DNA from: Progne subis subis
Lineage: Eukaryota; Chordata; Aves; Passeriformes; Hirundinidae
Direction of reading: 5' to 3'
Length of the DNA: 64,000 nt
NCBI GenBank assembly: GCA_022316685.1
Contig: JAKJHU010000005.1
Coordinates: 15,788,707-15,852,706 of the forward strand
Below, in pieces: positions 38,201-49,337 of the stretch. Positions within the stretch are counted from its first letter, which is position 1, and every line of letters starts with the position of its first letter. Below the pieces are notes generated by a model that made no database searches, was not told the origin of the DNA, and saw nothing but the letters and a program-made list of their open reading frames with translations. The position numbers and the translations under genes were made by a program.

Positions 38201-38554
38201 TCTCCTCTCCTCTCCTCTCCTCTCCTCTCCTCTCCTCTCCTCTCCTCTCCTCTCCTCTCCTCTCCTCTCCTCTCCTCTCCTCTCCTCTCCTCTCCTCTCC
38301 TCTCCTCTCCTCTCCTCTCCTCTCCTCTCCTCTCCTCTCCTCTCCTCTCCTCTCCTCTCCTCTCCTCTCCTCTCCTCTCCTCTCCTCTCCTCTCCTCTCC
38401 TCTCCTCTCCTCTCCTCTCCTCTCCTCTCCTCTCCTCTCCTCTCCTCTCCTCTCCTCTCCTCTCCTCTCCTCTCCTCTCCTCTCCTCTCCTCTCCTCTCC
38501 TCTCCTCTCCTCTCCTCTCCTCTCCTCTCCTCTCCTCTCCTCTCCTCTCCTCTC
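38201..38554 (+). repeat. (TCTCC)n microsatellite, about 71 pure copies
   Basis: 354 bp without a single interruption, the same unit and strand as the array at 18.3 kb. The flanks (AGGAAAAGAT on the left, TCTCTTTCAAAT on the right) are not recognisably CR1. The 166-, 153- and 178-residue open frames across it exist because a 5-bp unit without a stop stays open in every frame, and they are not genes. It has the same mirror symmetry and GG-rich purine strand as the first array. The assembled length may be unreliable. Confidence 0.99.
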
Positions 38555-38743
38555 TCTTTCAAATTCTTACAGGTTGCAGGTGGTAGCTGCCATAATTTTC
38601 CTTTGAAGATAGAAGTAGCCAAGCCTCAAAGAATGCGCTGTCAGTGCTAGGCCCTGGCCTGACCTCCATAGGTGGCGGTAGACAAAATCCCCTTTGCCAC
38701 CAGCTGCCACTCCACCAACTTTCATGTTTGAAGCCTTGCATGA

Positions 38744-38769
38744 ATGTGAACTTCTGATGTGAACTTCTA
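38744..38769 (+). repeat. 13-bp direct tandem duplication
   Basis: ATGTGAACTTCTG (38744-38756) is followed directly by ATGTGAACTTCTA (38757-38769), then a partial third copy. It is a minor slippage product. Confidence 0.85.
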
Positions 38770-38939
38770 ATGTCTTTCATGAATCAGATAGTGTAAGAGC
38801 CTTCAGATCTCATCTTGATTCACTTTAAAGATTTCCCATTCACTTTTACAAGGATAAATACATGCTCTTTTCTTCGTGAGTTTTCCACTTTTCTCTGGAA
38901 GGGACCAGAGTCCTAGAGGAGTTTGGGCTAGCATCTGCT

Positions 38940-39240
38940 TCTCTGCAGTGAATCGTCTCGGTGCACCTCGTGTTTGCCCTGATATTGATTAGCCAGGGGA
39001 AGAAATGTTTTACCCAAAACCAATTACTGCAGAGCCATCTGTTTTCTGGGACAGGCTTTCCCCATAAATATAAAACTACCTGGAAATACTGTGCCTTAGT
39101 GCTGCTTTCAAGACGAGTCAGAGATGAATAAGGTCAGAGAAGTCTTGCCAAACTGTACAGGGAATCTGAAAGGAAGAGGAGCTTCATTTGTGATAAGGAA
39201 ATTCGGGCACGTCTGCTACAATTTACCACTCTGCCTAGTT
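38940..39240. promoter_or_regulatory. candidate conserved non-coding element
   Basis: A block of balanced composition with several CpGs (for example around 38952-38970) and no low-complexity sequence, in an AT-rich, CpG-poor setting. It includes GATTAG and CCATAAATA words. No open frame spans it. A regulatory role is inferred from appearance alone. Confidence 0.2.
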
Positions 39241-40881
39241 AGAGAGGGGAGCAAGGACTGGTTAACACAGAAGGAAAAATGCATATGAGGAAATACTTGG
39301 AACAGGATGCTGAGCTGGCAGAAACCATCAGGGGTCCACTGGAAGAAGCTAATTGATTTATATCAAGCTTGGATGCACAACTAGGATGGAGTTTTCAGAG
39401 CTGAGATTTACTATTGATAATTGTCAGTTTTGTGGGGGCAGGGGGAAAAAGGCCAGCCAAATAATTCACAGAAGATGGGATAACTTGTGCTCTGAACAGA
39501 GCCAAACTATGCACATGTTCAGCTGTTTCAGATGAACCAAATTCTGGAGCTTTACCTTTCCCACTTGCAAACATCAAAATGCAGCAATTATGCTTTTCAT
39601 TGTCTTTCCACCTCAAAATCTGACTTTTTGTTAAAAAAATGAATTACCTGATAGGACCACTCAGCAAGACAGATATTCTTGTTTGGCAGCAGGATGCTGC
39701 TGCTTCTGGGCCCCTTGTAAGACCCAGACCATTTCTTTAGTGAAGATGTCACACTCCTTCAAAAGCCTAGCTGTGTTCATGTACTGTTAACATAGCTGTA
39801 CAGATGTAGCAGTAAGCACTTGATGAAGAAAAGTAAGGGTAGACATCTTTCATGCATGTGTATTTCCATTATATGAATATTGAAATAATCTTTCTTGTTC
39901 ATTTTTATTCATTTTTTGCCTGGAGTAGTAATTTGTTTGTTAGAAAAGGAGCTCCTATAGCTGGAGAAACACAAAAGATTATCTTCAGCAGTACTGAAGG
40001 TACATTTCAAAGGCAGACATAGAAGCCTCCAAGCTACATACAGGCCAGGATTTACTGCCCTGTCTTAGAAACTTGCTGCCTTCTTTCCCTTTCCCCCTCC
40101 ATATCCTTCCTTCTGTCTTTACGTCTTTTCCACTTCCTATTCTTCACAGCCTTCCTTGGCCACATTCATTTCATGTACATAGAACCGTCACACTAAAAAA
40201 AGTGTGATTTCCCTTAAGGTACCTAAAAACCATACTCCAATGTCTGCAGCCTACAGAATAGTTTCTGTCCAAGAGCGGAGTGTAGTTTTGATTCCTTCCT
40301 CTTTCATAGGCAGCTTGGCTTTCAGAGAGAAACATTATTGCCCCTCCAAATCTGCACCTGTAGGAGATGGTATCAGAAGGGGTGATTCCTTTTGCCAGCC
40401 CGTTTATCTCAAACCCCCTACAAGCACATGTGCCTTTTGTGCGCTGTGTTTTTTGAAAACTTCTCTATGTTTTGTTGCATTATTACTCCTATTTGCAGTA
40501 TTACAGGGATTATACAGTGAAGCCAAGGGCCCCAAAAAAGAAATACAGAAATAAGGGCTTTATTTTTCAGTAGATATTGCATAGATAAAAATCAAAATGC
40601 AAAATACTGTAACTCTTCATCTGCGCAATAACAAGAGGAATAGCATGAAGCAGTAACAAAGCAAATAGGTTTTTAATAAATTATAATAATTTCCCTTCTT
40701 TTCTGATCACTCCTGTTGGGATACGCAAGCATTCTAGCATGAGTGAGAGTGAAAAAGGATTTAATGAAGAAAACCTCAAGCTGTTAAAAGTGATGCTGGA
40801 TATATAACAGGAAAGGTGAGTAACAGTGCAGCCAACTTCATATGTCTCTGGTGCTACTAAAGTTGCTTAAAAAAATGGGTT

Positions 40882-40912
40882 GACAACAACAACGACAACA
40901 ACAACAACAATA
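40882..40912 (+). repeat. imperfect (CAA)n microsatellite
   Basis: About ten ACA/CAA units with one CGA interruption, ending in AATAATG. Confidence 0.85.
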
Positions 40913-41405
40913 ATGACATTTTCTCACATTTCCTTATAGCTTAAACTGAAACCTAACAATGATGGAAGGGTTGAAGTTCCAGCAGTGACATCATGTGCTA
41001 TCAAGGCCACATTCCCATTCTGGAGTTGAGGATGTCCATTGGCACGGCAACAGGTCCTCCCAGGCAGGGTAGCAAGAATTGTGATCCACAAGACAAAACA
41101 GAAGGAGAAAGTACAGCATTGTGGTGCTCCCTGACAACCCACTCTGCTTAGGAAAGGAGGATGCGTGCCAAGGGGAAAGACAAAGGGAGGATGAGTAGAG
41201 AAGAAGAAGATGAGATTTTCTGCCTCCCATTGGTAGAGGTAGAGCAGCAGAAAGTAGACGGGGCATATGTAGAAGAGGAAGAAGAAAAAGCCAGGGAGTA
41301 TCACAGAGGAGGGGTAAAGTTAAGAATGGGACAGATTTTACAAAAAGGGAAACTGTGACCCTGGAAGTCAATCAGGTTTAAGAAGACCATTGCCCTGTCT
41401 GCTCT

Positions 41406-41425
41406 CTCATGCCCACGGGCATGAG
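41406..41425 (+). repeat. stem-loop, 9-bp perfect arms
   Basis: CTCATGCCC and its reverse complement GGGCATGAG are separated by only two bases (AC), forming a near-palindrome with a GC-rich centre. One to a few such structures are expected by chance in this length. Confidence 0.75.
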
Positions 41426-42995
41426 TCCACAGCCATCAGCATTTTCTTCTCCTCTGGTAAGGCCTCTATTTACTTCCTTCTAAACCCTTAAGGAACCTGA
41501 ACTGAGTAATTTCTACTCACTAATTTAACCACACTAAGTTCACAGAAAGCATTTTGTAAGAGGGACATGACCTGGCTTGTTAGCACCACATGTTGTAAGA
41601 TACAGAAAAGGATCTTTCATACTTCAGAAGTCTTGTTTCTCAATTGCTGGTCTCTTACTTTTTAACTTCTTTGCCGTTTTGAATGGATTTCAAAACAAAT
41701 CAACAGACACATAGAGTCTTTGGTTATTTTTGGCCAGAGTTGGATAAATGAATAGTCCAGAAAGTTTCTGACATCGTGCCAAATGTCTATGTGCCTAAAG
41801 TTTAAGAGTCATGTTTTCCAGGAAACCTTGAAGTTTGCCGAGATTTATGCTTTTGATATTGTCATCCATTACTGTATTCAAAGGAGTTGTCTGCATAAAG
41901 GTTGATAGAGGGCAGTCAAACCTTTTGCACTGAACAAATTATATCATTAGGTGTCTGCTTGTGGGTCAACTTGTTCTCAAGCCCCAAAAACTAAACACAG
42001 CTGAGTTCTAAATCCCCTGACAAATGAAGGCTGTGAGCAAGGATCATGAATAACATATGGCAAATGGAATTTCCAAACACCACACTGCCATACAATATAC
42101 ACCTGATAAATGGCTGTCCACAGTGATGCTGTTGAAAAAGGCACTTGATGCGAGCCTCATGCATGGCAGAGAAACATTAACAGAATTCTGCAAGATCTTT
42201 CAAAGCTGGCAAAGCACTTATATGAATGTGTTTTCTGGTCCTCCCTTCCCCAAGTAAGGACAACATCCTTGCTTTCTTGTACATGGGAACAAAGAGAGAG
42301 GTAGTAATTTGACTTGTCATGTACTGAAGCCTGTGTGGCACAAAGAGTTCAAACTAGAAAAAAGACAAGATTATGATAGGGAGAAGAAAGAAAAAGAGAA
42401 GATGAAGAAAAGGACAGCAAAATATTTACTTTTAGATGCCTTTGTAGCCAAAAAAATTAAGATTGCATGGCATTTTCCTAAATGTACAATAAATATTTTT
42501 TTCCAACTAAATAAAATGTGAATGTAAGAACCACTTTCCCAGATAATCTAAAATGCAGCAAACCCTTGAACAGACAAGAAGTTAGAACACAAAACCACTG
42601 GTTTTATAAACAAGGTGTGGGAAACTGCATCCAGACCCACCTGGGCAGCAACACAGCCCCAAAATCAAAATGTGTCACAAGAATTTGGCCAGGACCCCAG
42701 AGCAGTGCCCAGAAAGTGATAAGGTAGGCTATTGACTACAGGCAAGCAGTTAAAATGGATAGTTTGTTATTTTTCTAGTTTGAGGATTTTTTAGGGAAAG
42801 GGAGGGAACTTGGTTTGAGATTTGTTTCTTTGATTTTGTTTTGGTAGTAACTTCTGGAGCTGTTTATAACGTTGGTATCCTTTGAAAATTTGTCTTTATA
42901 TCTTTTTATGTGCGTACATATGCAAATATATGTTTTTTACTGCTGGTTAGCCTTTTGAGGTGCTACTTACCCTTAATGAGTTTTAGAAAATAAAA

Positions 42996-42996
<1 letters not shown>

Positions 42997-43028
<32 letters not shown>
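42997..43028 (+). repeat. (TAA)n microsatellite, about 11 copies
   Basis: Pure TAA repeat followed by a G interruption and three more units, to about 43037. Confidence 0.95.
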
Positions 43029-46000
43029 GTAATAATATAAATGTTTCAAATGTGTTATTTTCAGAAAAAGTGTAAAAACAAAAATAATTTTTCATTGAAT
43101 TAGGCTTATTCTTTTAGCTAAGAAAATAAATAGAAGGATAATTGGGATGTTCCATTTTCAAGTATTCTCAGTACTTTTTTTGGAGTTTCATTTCAAACAC
43201 GAACTAAATATAATAATTAGAAAGTGATTAAATAGTGCCAGGGATAGAAAGTAGTGGGCACATGCATTCAATTTTTTTTTAAGATGCAAGTAATTTTCAA
43301 TTTTTCATTATAGTGATAAAATCAGAAAACAGGGATTCATTTGCATTGACTCTAAATTATTATTATTATTTTTTTAATCTGTCTATATGTCTTGAAGGAA
43401 ATCTCTCACCTTATTAATAGCAGAAGGGAATACATGGATTTACTTCTAAGCTTCCTCCAGTTTTTTCATATAAACATTTGCATAAGCACAAATGAGAAAA
43501 TCACACAGGGCAAAAGTGGTATGGAAGGGGAAGAGAATAACTTTTCCTTTAGCCAAAAAATTGCCACCAAGAAAGCAGTGAAAAGCCACAGATCGCCGGT
43601 GTCAATTACAACTGGCCACTTAACTGATGTTAATGGGTTAAACCAGCGGTCATATAGCAAGAATCACCATCGCTGTGAGACCGAAGTTACCACTACTCTG
43701 GCTGTTAGGTGTCAAGTTCAACTCTCACAGATTGCCCAGTGTGGTCTCAGAGCCAAATTTTCAGATGTTCATCCATGCACAGAATAATGCACATGTCACT
43801 CAGGGCCTGTGCTTGCTCAGACAACACCTCCATTAAGACTTCAGAAGAGAGATTTTCCTGCCTAGAGGTCATGTGGAGTCTGTTCGCAGACTGGTCTGTA
43901 GTTCAGGGCATGGCTAAGTGCAGCACCATTCACAAAAGGCAATGTGTTAAGGTAGCAGCTTAAGAATCACTAATTCATGAATCCAAGTCTGATAATTATT
44001 TTTATTGCCACTGCTAACTTTTACAGTCTGAACTAAAATGTATGGATGCGCAAGTCAGAATTACTTGGGGAAATCATACATTAGTCTAGAATATGTAGGA
44101 AGTCAGATTAGATGATTGTGACACTTCCTTCATGACAGAAAAATTCATGACACTATAAGATTTTTTGCTAAATTGGAGTCTAAGTGATAAGCAAAATTAA
44201 TAGATTTCTGTATTTCCCTGGGTGGTCTGTCCATAACATGGGAATATTTGTGTTTCTGTGCTCTGATCTGCTTGTACATGCAATATATATGTGTGTGTAT
44301 GGATCTAATGCTGATAAACAAATAACCTGATTCTCAGACTGATTACTTAAAAGCCCCATAGAAGATTGAGGAAATATGCTTTACCCACTGTTTTTTTGCA
44401 TAAAGTAACTCTTAATCAAATTAGCCATTCTAAAGAACAAAACAGTCCCTTGCATTTCAGTGGGACCATCTGCATGAGTAAACCTTTGCAGGACTGGTCT
44501 CTAGATGTTGCTTAGAGTTGCAAAGAAGCTTAAGTGCTCAACATGTCTTCTGTGGATGTTTCCTTTTAGCCTGTTTCTGGCTCTATACCATCATGATTTT
44601 GTCGCAGGAAACATCTATGCTAAACATCACTGTCAATTCCAAGACAAGAGACACATTCAAAAGCACATGGAAGCTTTTTTTGTTACCATAAGTTGCCCGC
44701 AGAGGGTCCATTCATTCTGTTTGCTTGTTCCACTGTGTAATAGCTCAACTCAAGTATCAACAAGATAAGCTTTTAAAAGCAGAATATTCCCAGCTGTTGC
44801 GGTCAGGCAGCAGCAGCAGGTTCCTATCTGAGGACAGCAGAACAGCCCAGTGCACTCGCAGCGATGGCAGTGTCGAGGGGAAGCATGTGTTCTCTGTACA
44901 CAGTAGCGAAGGGTCCAATAGACAGCAATTAGCACCAGCAGAATGAAGATGAACGGTCATATACATAACCTTAATAAAAATGTCACAGAAGAGAAATCTC
45001 ACACCATATGGATCCATGCTGAACTTCTTTTTCCCCCTTTATTTTTTTTTTTAGGAGCAAGAGAGCTCTGTTTCATTATAGTCTTTTGCATTAGTTTCTC
45101 TCCCCCCCCCTTTTTTTTTTTCAGCCTTCTTCCCTAAGCATTATGCAGATGCCGATTCATGCAATAACAAAGCAAAAATATATTTTAATTTCTGTATTTT
45201 TAAATACATGCTCAGCCTGAGATTTTCATCAGAAGTATCTCCCACTCAACCTTAGCAACCTGAGTAGGTTACTTGAATGTCATTATTTCCCATTTCCACT
45301 CACTTTTAGAAAGAGATTTGCAAGGTTTTTTTCCTGCTGAATTATTGTATCTTGACAGTGCGTATTGCTTGTTCTCAGATCTCCCACTTGTGTTTAGGAC
45401 ATAGCAAAGACTATAATTTTTATCATTATAAACATCACTGTTACAAATAATAGTTTGTACAAATCTTTGGCAAAAAGTCTTTGAAGTATGAAGCTGCCTT
45501 TATGCCATCTTGGGGGTGTCATTTCCATTTTCCACCTTGAGATTAAAATCCAAAGACCAGGAGGAAAAATGATCAAGGAGTGCTGGAGTAGGAAGAAAAT
45601 ATTTTCCCAGAAGATCATATTAGAGTTTTATGCTTATTCTTTGCATTCATGTCCTTGCCTTTCTGTGATCAAAATAGAATATTATTGATCTTTTACAAGC
45701 TCCATTTGAGGTCTGACAGCAATATTTTGATGCTTTCTGCCTTTTCTCTACTCCTAGTAATAAGAATCCTGCCTTTGGTATGTAGCTGTGAGTTTTGTTG
45801 ATTGCATTAACAGAAGATAGGGATGGATGGAACTTTCTGAGGTCTTCTAACGATCCCCTTGCCAGTTCATGGGATTGACTATTCATAACTAGAGATGTTT
45901 GTTTGAAGGCCTTCTATGAAGAAGATTCTGCCATCTCCATCTTTATTCTCCAGGCAAAAAAAGCTGACCACTATCCTCTTTCTAAAACTAGAAAATTACT

Positions 46001-46029
46001 AAAATACTAAGGGTTATCAATCTCTCATT

Positions 46030-46400
46030 TTGCAAGTGAGCTCTCTTTTTCTTATGTCTACGTGGAAATCGTGTTAAGCCTTTCCTCTTTGTGACATCCC
46101 CTTGCATGCTTGTGGACTGTTGTCATGCCTCCCTCTGTTTTCTCTAGATTAAGCAAATTCTTTTCATGCTGCATCCTCTGCATCCACAGTAATATCTTCT
46201 AGGGTTCTGATTATTTGATTTGCTCAACTCTGTATTCTCTCTTTATTTGATTTGTAGTCTTCTTGGAGCACAGTGCCCAGAATTATGGGCTCCATCTGAA
46301 GCTGAACACTGAGGTGGGATAGGAATGTTGTTTTACAAGTGTTGCAGTCTACATTTCTGCAGGAGCATGACATCTGTTTTCTATAGTCAAGAACAAACTT
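46030..46400 (-). mobile_element. ancient CR1/L3-like LINE relic
   Basis: Highly diverged, but the minus-strand CR1 order is recognisable: 'ccccttgcatgcttgtggac', 'tgttttctctagattaagca', 'ttcttggagcacagtgccca', then a stretch that in the family encodes the C-terminal ORF2 region. The wording fits the older L3/CR1 lineage found across amniotes better than the younger avian CR1 copies in this window. Boundaries are uncertain and no frame is open. Confidence 0.55.
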
Positions 46401-48499
46401 GCAGTCTCCTAGTTCCTTTGGTTCACCAAGGAAAAGCTTGACATGGCAATAGAATGACTGATCATGACTTGAAAACATTCAGAAGACAGAATTTGTGGAA
46501 AATACCTCCATTTTACACAGGATTCAGTCTTTCCAATACTTAAAATATATGAACTATTTTACTGATGGGAGGAGTCCCATAGAAATGAATGACCATGCTC
46601 ATATATAAAAAATTTGGTGGTATGATAGTGATTGAAGGATTTGGACCAAGATATTTCAGAGAAAACAAAATGGAAAACTCCAAATGGGAGTCTGGATTTC
46701 TCTTGCCCCTTGTGCCACTGCTTTTCTGTTAATCTGGTGTAGTATTTCTAAGGACAGGATAGTCTTCATCCAGTTTCTGGAAGATTTTTTGCAAGAAAGC
46801 AAATCTAACAAATCTTTATGTAGAGAATGAAAACATTATTACCTCAAGGAACAAAGCAAAACTCAGAGATACCCACGGGACTACAAGTGTAGAAAAACGT
46901 TAGTATGAAATCTCATCTTCCCCCTAGTTGCCCTAGTTTAGCCTTAGTGATGACAGCAATCCACTTACAGCCTGCACTAAGACATGTCTATCTTCATTTA
47001 AATGTGCTCACTTGTGGTCACACTGCCATACTCTCTATGCAGAAATGGATGCATGCTTACAAAAAAATGTCTTTAACAATTTTAAATGGAGTGAATAATG
47101 AATCATTTCGGGCTCAAGATCCATAGAAGTTTTTCTCCCTTCTTCAACCCCTTTCTACACATTCCCTCTATGATGTGAACATTAACGCTTGGGGACTATT
47201 GACTTGACATGATTCAGAGGTGGCTGGTTTGCATCAATATTTCTAAAATCCCTCTTATTATCTTGCATATGTCAAAGTGTGATAAGAAGAAAGAAGTATG
47301 AAGCTATTTATAATTCAGAATGACTGATACCAAAAGGTATTTAAAATCAAATCACAGTATGTCAGAGTTTAGTTTTAAGCTTAAACAAAAGACACAGTTT
47401 GAAAACAATTAGTAAATCTGACAAAATTAACGTTGACCTTACAATCTTATAAATGCCAACACAGCTTTTCTTCCAGTGTCTGTGTGTGTATTTTCAGCAG
47501 TGCAGTAATTTCCCAGCAAAGAGCCATACTGAGACTTAACTCTCAGGGAAGAATTATGCTTCCCTGCTCAGGAGCTCCCCTTGGGGGAATGTGCTGTTTC
47601 ACTGCTCTCTTATGCTGGAAATCCATCTGTACAGACAAGTCAGATTAGTGCTTAATTATTTTCATTATTTCTGGTAAGCAGACATTTTCTCCCAGCCCAA
47701 CCTTTCAGTCATCTCCACTCCTCAGCTCACAGAGGAGGGTCTTTATAGGTTTCCCTAATTTCTCTTAGTCTTCCTCAAAAAAACCCCAAATCAAGCAGGT
47801 GAAAATATAATATTTCTGCCTTCCACCCAGCCTGGGAACAGAGATTGTACAGATACAAAAAATGTGCTTGTAAGTGTGCTAATCCAGGAGGCAATTCCTT
47901 TTTACCCTGAATTTACCAGTCCAGCCATCAGGACCCTAATGCCAGCTGATGCTTATGCTTTTTTCTTTTTGCCCAAACTGTCTGCAGAATTCTCTGGACA
48001 GAACTGTTTGCATGTTCTCCCTCTAGAAGGAGACAGCCCTTTCTGTAGTCTGAGAACGTCTAGAAGCCTGTTCTGTATCTCAGCTGACGTTCATAATTTT
48101 TTCTTACTGAGTAAATTGCTTGTCCAGCCACCAGACAACAAAATCCAGTATCTTCCTGGCATTTTAGGGGTCTCAGTTATTTGGGATCTGGACAAATGGA
48201 AGATATACATTTTTGCTTTCTCTGGTTCTGTGCAGCTGTTTTGTGTGTTACTGGGTCATTTCTAAGCCCAAGGACTGGGTCCATGCACCTGATAATTTGT
48301 TTCAGTCCTGTCTTCCATCTGCATGCCAGCTACACAAAGAAGACGTGGGGTGACAAGCCAGAGGGTCACCAAAGTGAACTCCTCAGTGGAGGAGACAGAG
48401 ACCAAATCCCTGCCCCTACAGTAGCACATTTCAGCACCCAGAGCTTGACAAAGCCCAAAAGCTATAGGTGAAATTCCTAGATGGTCTATGGAGCATCAT
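46401..48499. other. unique non-coding DNA, no gene seen
   Basis: About 2.1 kb between two LINE relics. The 133-aa plus-strand frame at 47864-48265 has no recognisable domain and is treated as chance. Confidence 0.6.
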
Positions 48500-49337
48500 G
48501 GCTTCACTGGGGGTGAATAGTGCCAGATCCATCTGGTTGCCTTCTGTGATGGAGTGACGACAAGTCTTAATAAGGGAAGACCAACTGATGTTATTTACCT
48601 GGTCTTCCTTAAGGCCTTTGACACGGTCACGGTCAACAACTCCAAACTGGAGAGACATGGATCTGGAGGATGAACTATTCAGCATCTAAGAAATTGTCTA
48701 GATGGATGCAGCCAGAGAGTTGTGGTCAATGGCTCTATTTCCAGATGGAGGCTGGTGAGAAGCATTGCTGCTCAGGGCTCTGTCTTGGAGCTGGTGCTCT
48801 TTAATGTCCTTACCAATGACACAGACTGTGAGACTGCATGCACCCTCAGCAAGTCTGCAGATGACACAGAGCTGAGCAAGTGCAGCTGATATAACAGAAG
48901 AATGGGATGCCATCCAGAGGGACCTGGACAAGCTTGAGAATTGGGCCCAGGAGAATCTCATGAAGTTCAACAAATCCAAGTGCAAGGTGCTGCACTTAGG
49001 TTGGGGCAATCTCAGATGTGAGCACAGAATGGGAAAATAAACCATGGAGAGAAGCCCTGTAGTGAAGGACTTGGGAGTTCCAGTGGATGAAAAATTGGAC
49101 AGGGAGGCTTCCTTAACCTCAGATGTTAGGAAGAAATTCTTGGATATGAGGGTGGTAAGACACTGGAACAGGTTGTCCAGAGAAGTCGTGGATGCCCCAT
49201 TCCTTCAAGGCTAGGTTGGATGAGGCCCGGAGCAACCTGATCTAGCAGGTAGCATCCCTACTAAATCATAGCAGGGGGATTGGAACTGGATGATCTTTAA
49301 TGTCCCTTCCAAGCCAAACTCTTCTATGATTCCATTA
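48500..49337 (+). mobile_element. CR1 LINE with RT remnants and internal deletion
   Basis: A plus-strand copy beginning within the reverse-transcriptase domain. It retains 'aaggcctttgacacggtc' (the K-A-F-D-T-V motif) near 48610. The active-site box sits at 48854-48865, where Ser-Ala-Asp-Asp replaces the usual Phe-Ala-Asp-Asp. CR1 words continue ('gggatgccatccagagggac', 'aaggtgctgcacttaggt') to about 49100. A frame-breaking stop falls at 48887-48889 and further indels are present. At about 49100 the sequence jumps from ORF2 straight to the 3' UTR, so several hundred bases are missing. It ends with the typical 'gatgatctttaatgtccctt' and TTCTATGATTCCATT tail. This copy is inactive. Confidence 0.93.

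Larger units (their letters stand above)
38555..46029. other. unique non-coding DNA, no gene seen
   Basis: About 7.5 kb with no gene recognised. It contains a 13-bp-period duplication at 38744-38769, a candidate conserved block at 38940-39240, a CAA run at 40882-40912, a purine-biased segment at about 41150-41340, a 9-bp stem-loop at 41406-41425, an AAT array at 42997-43028 and a CpG-enriched patch at about 44790-44960. Confidence 0.6.

Noticed and set aside
38086..38622. Open frames of 153-178 aa on both strands (Leu-Ser-Pro and Arg-Gly-Glu repeats)
   Set aside because: Pure consequence of the TCTCC array, because a 5-bp unit without stop words keeps all frames open.
48698..49045. 115-aa minus-strand frame
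   Set aside because: It is antisense to the CR1 reverse-transcriptase remnant on the plus strand.
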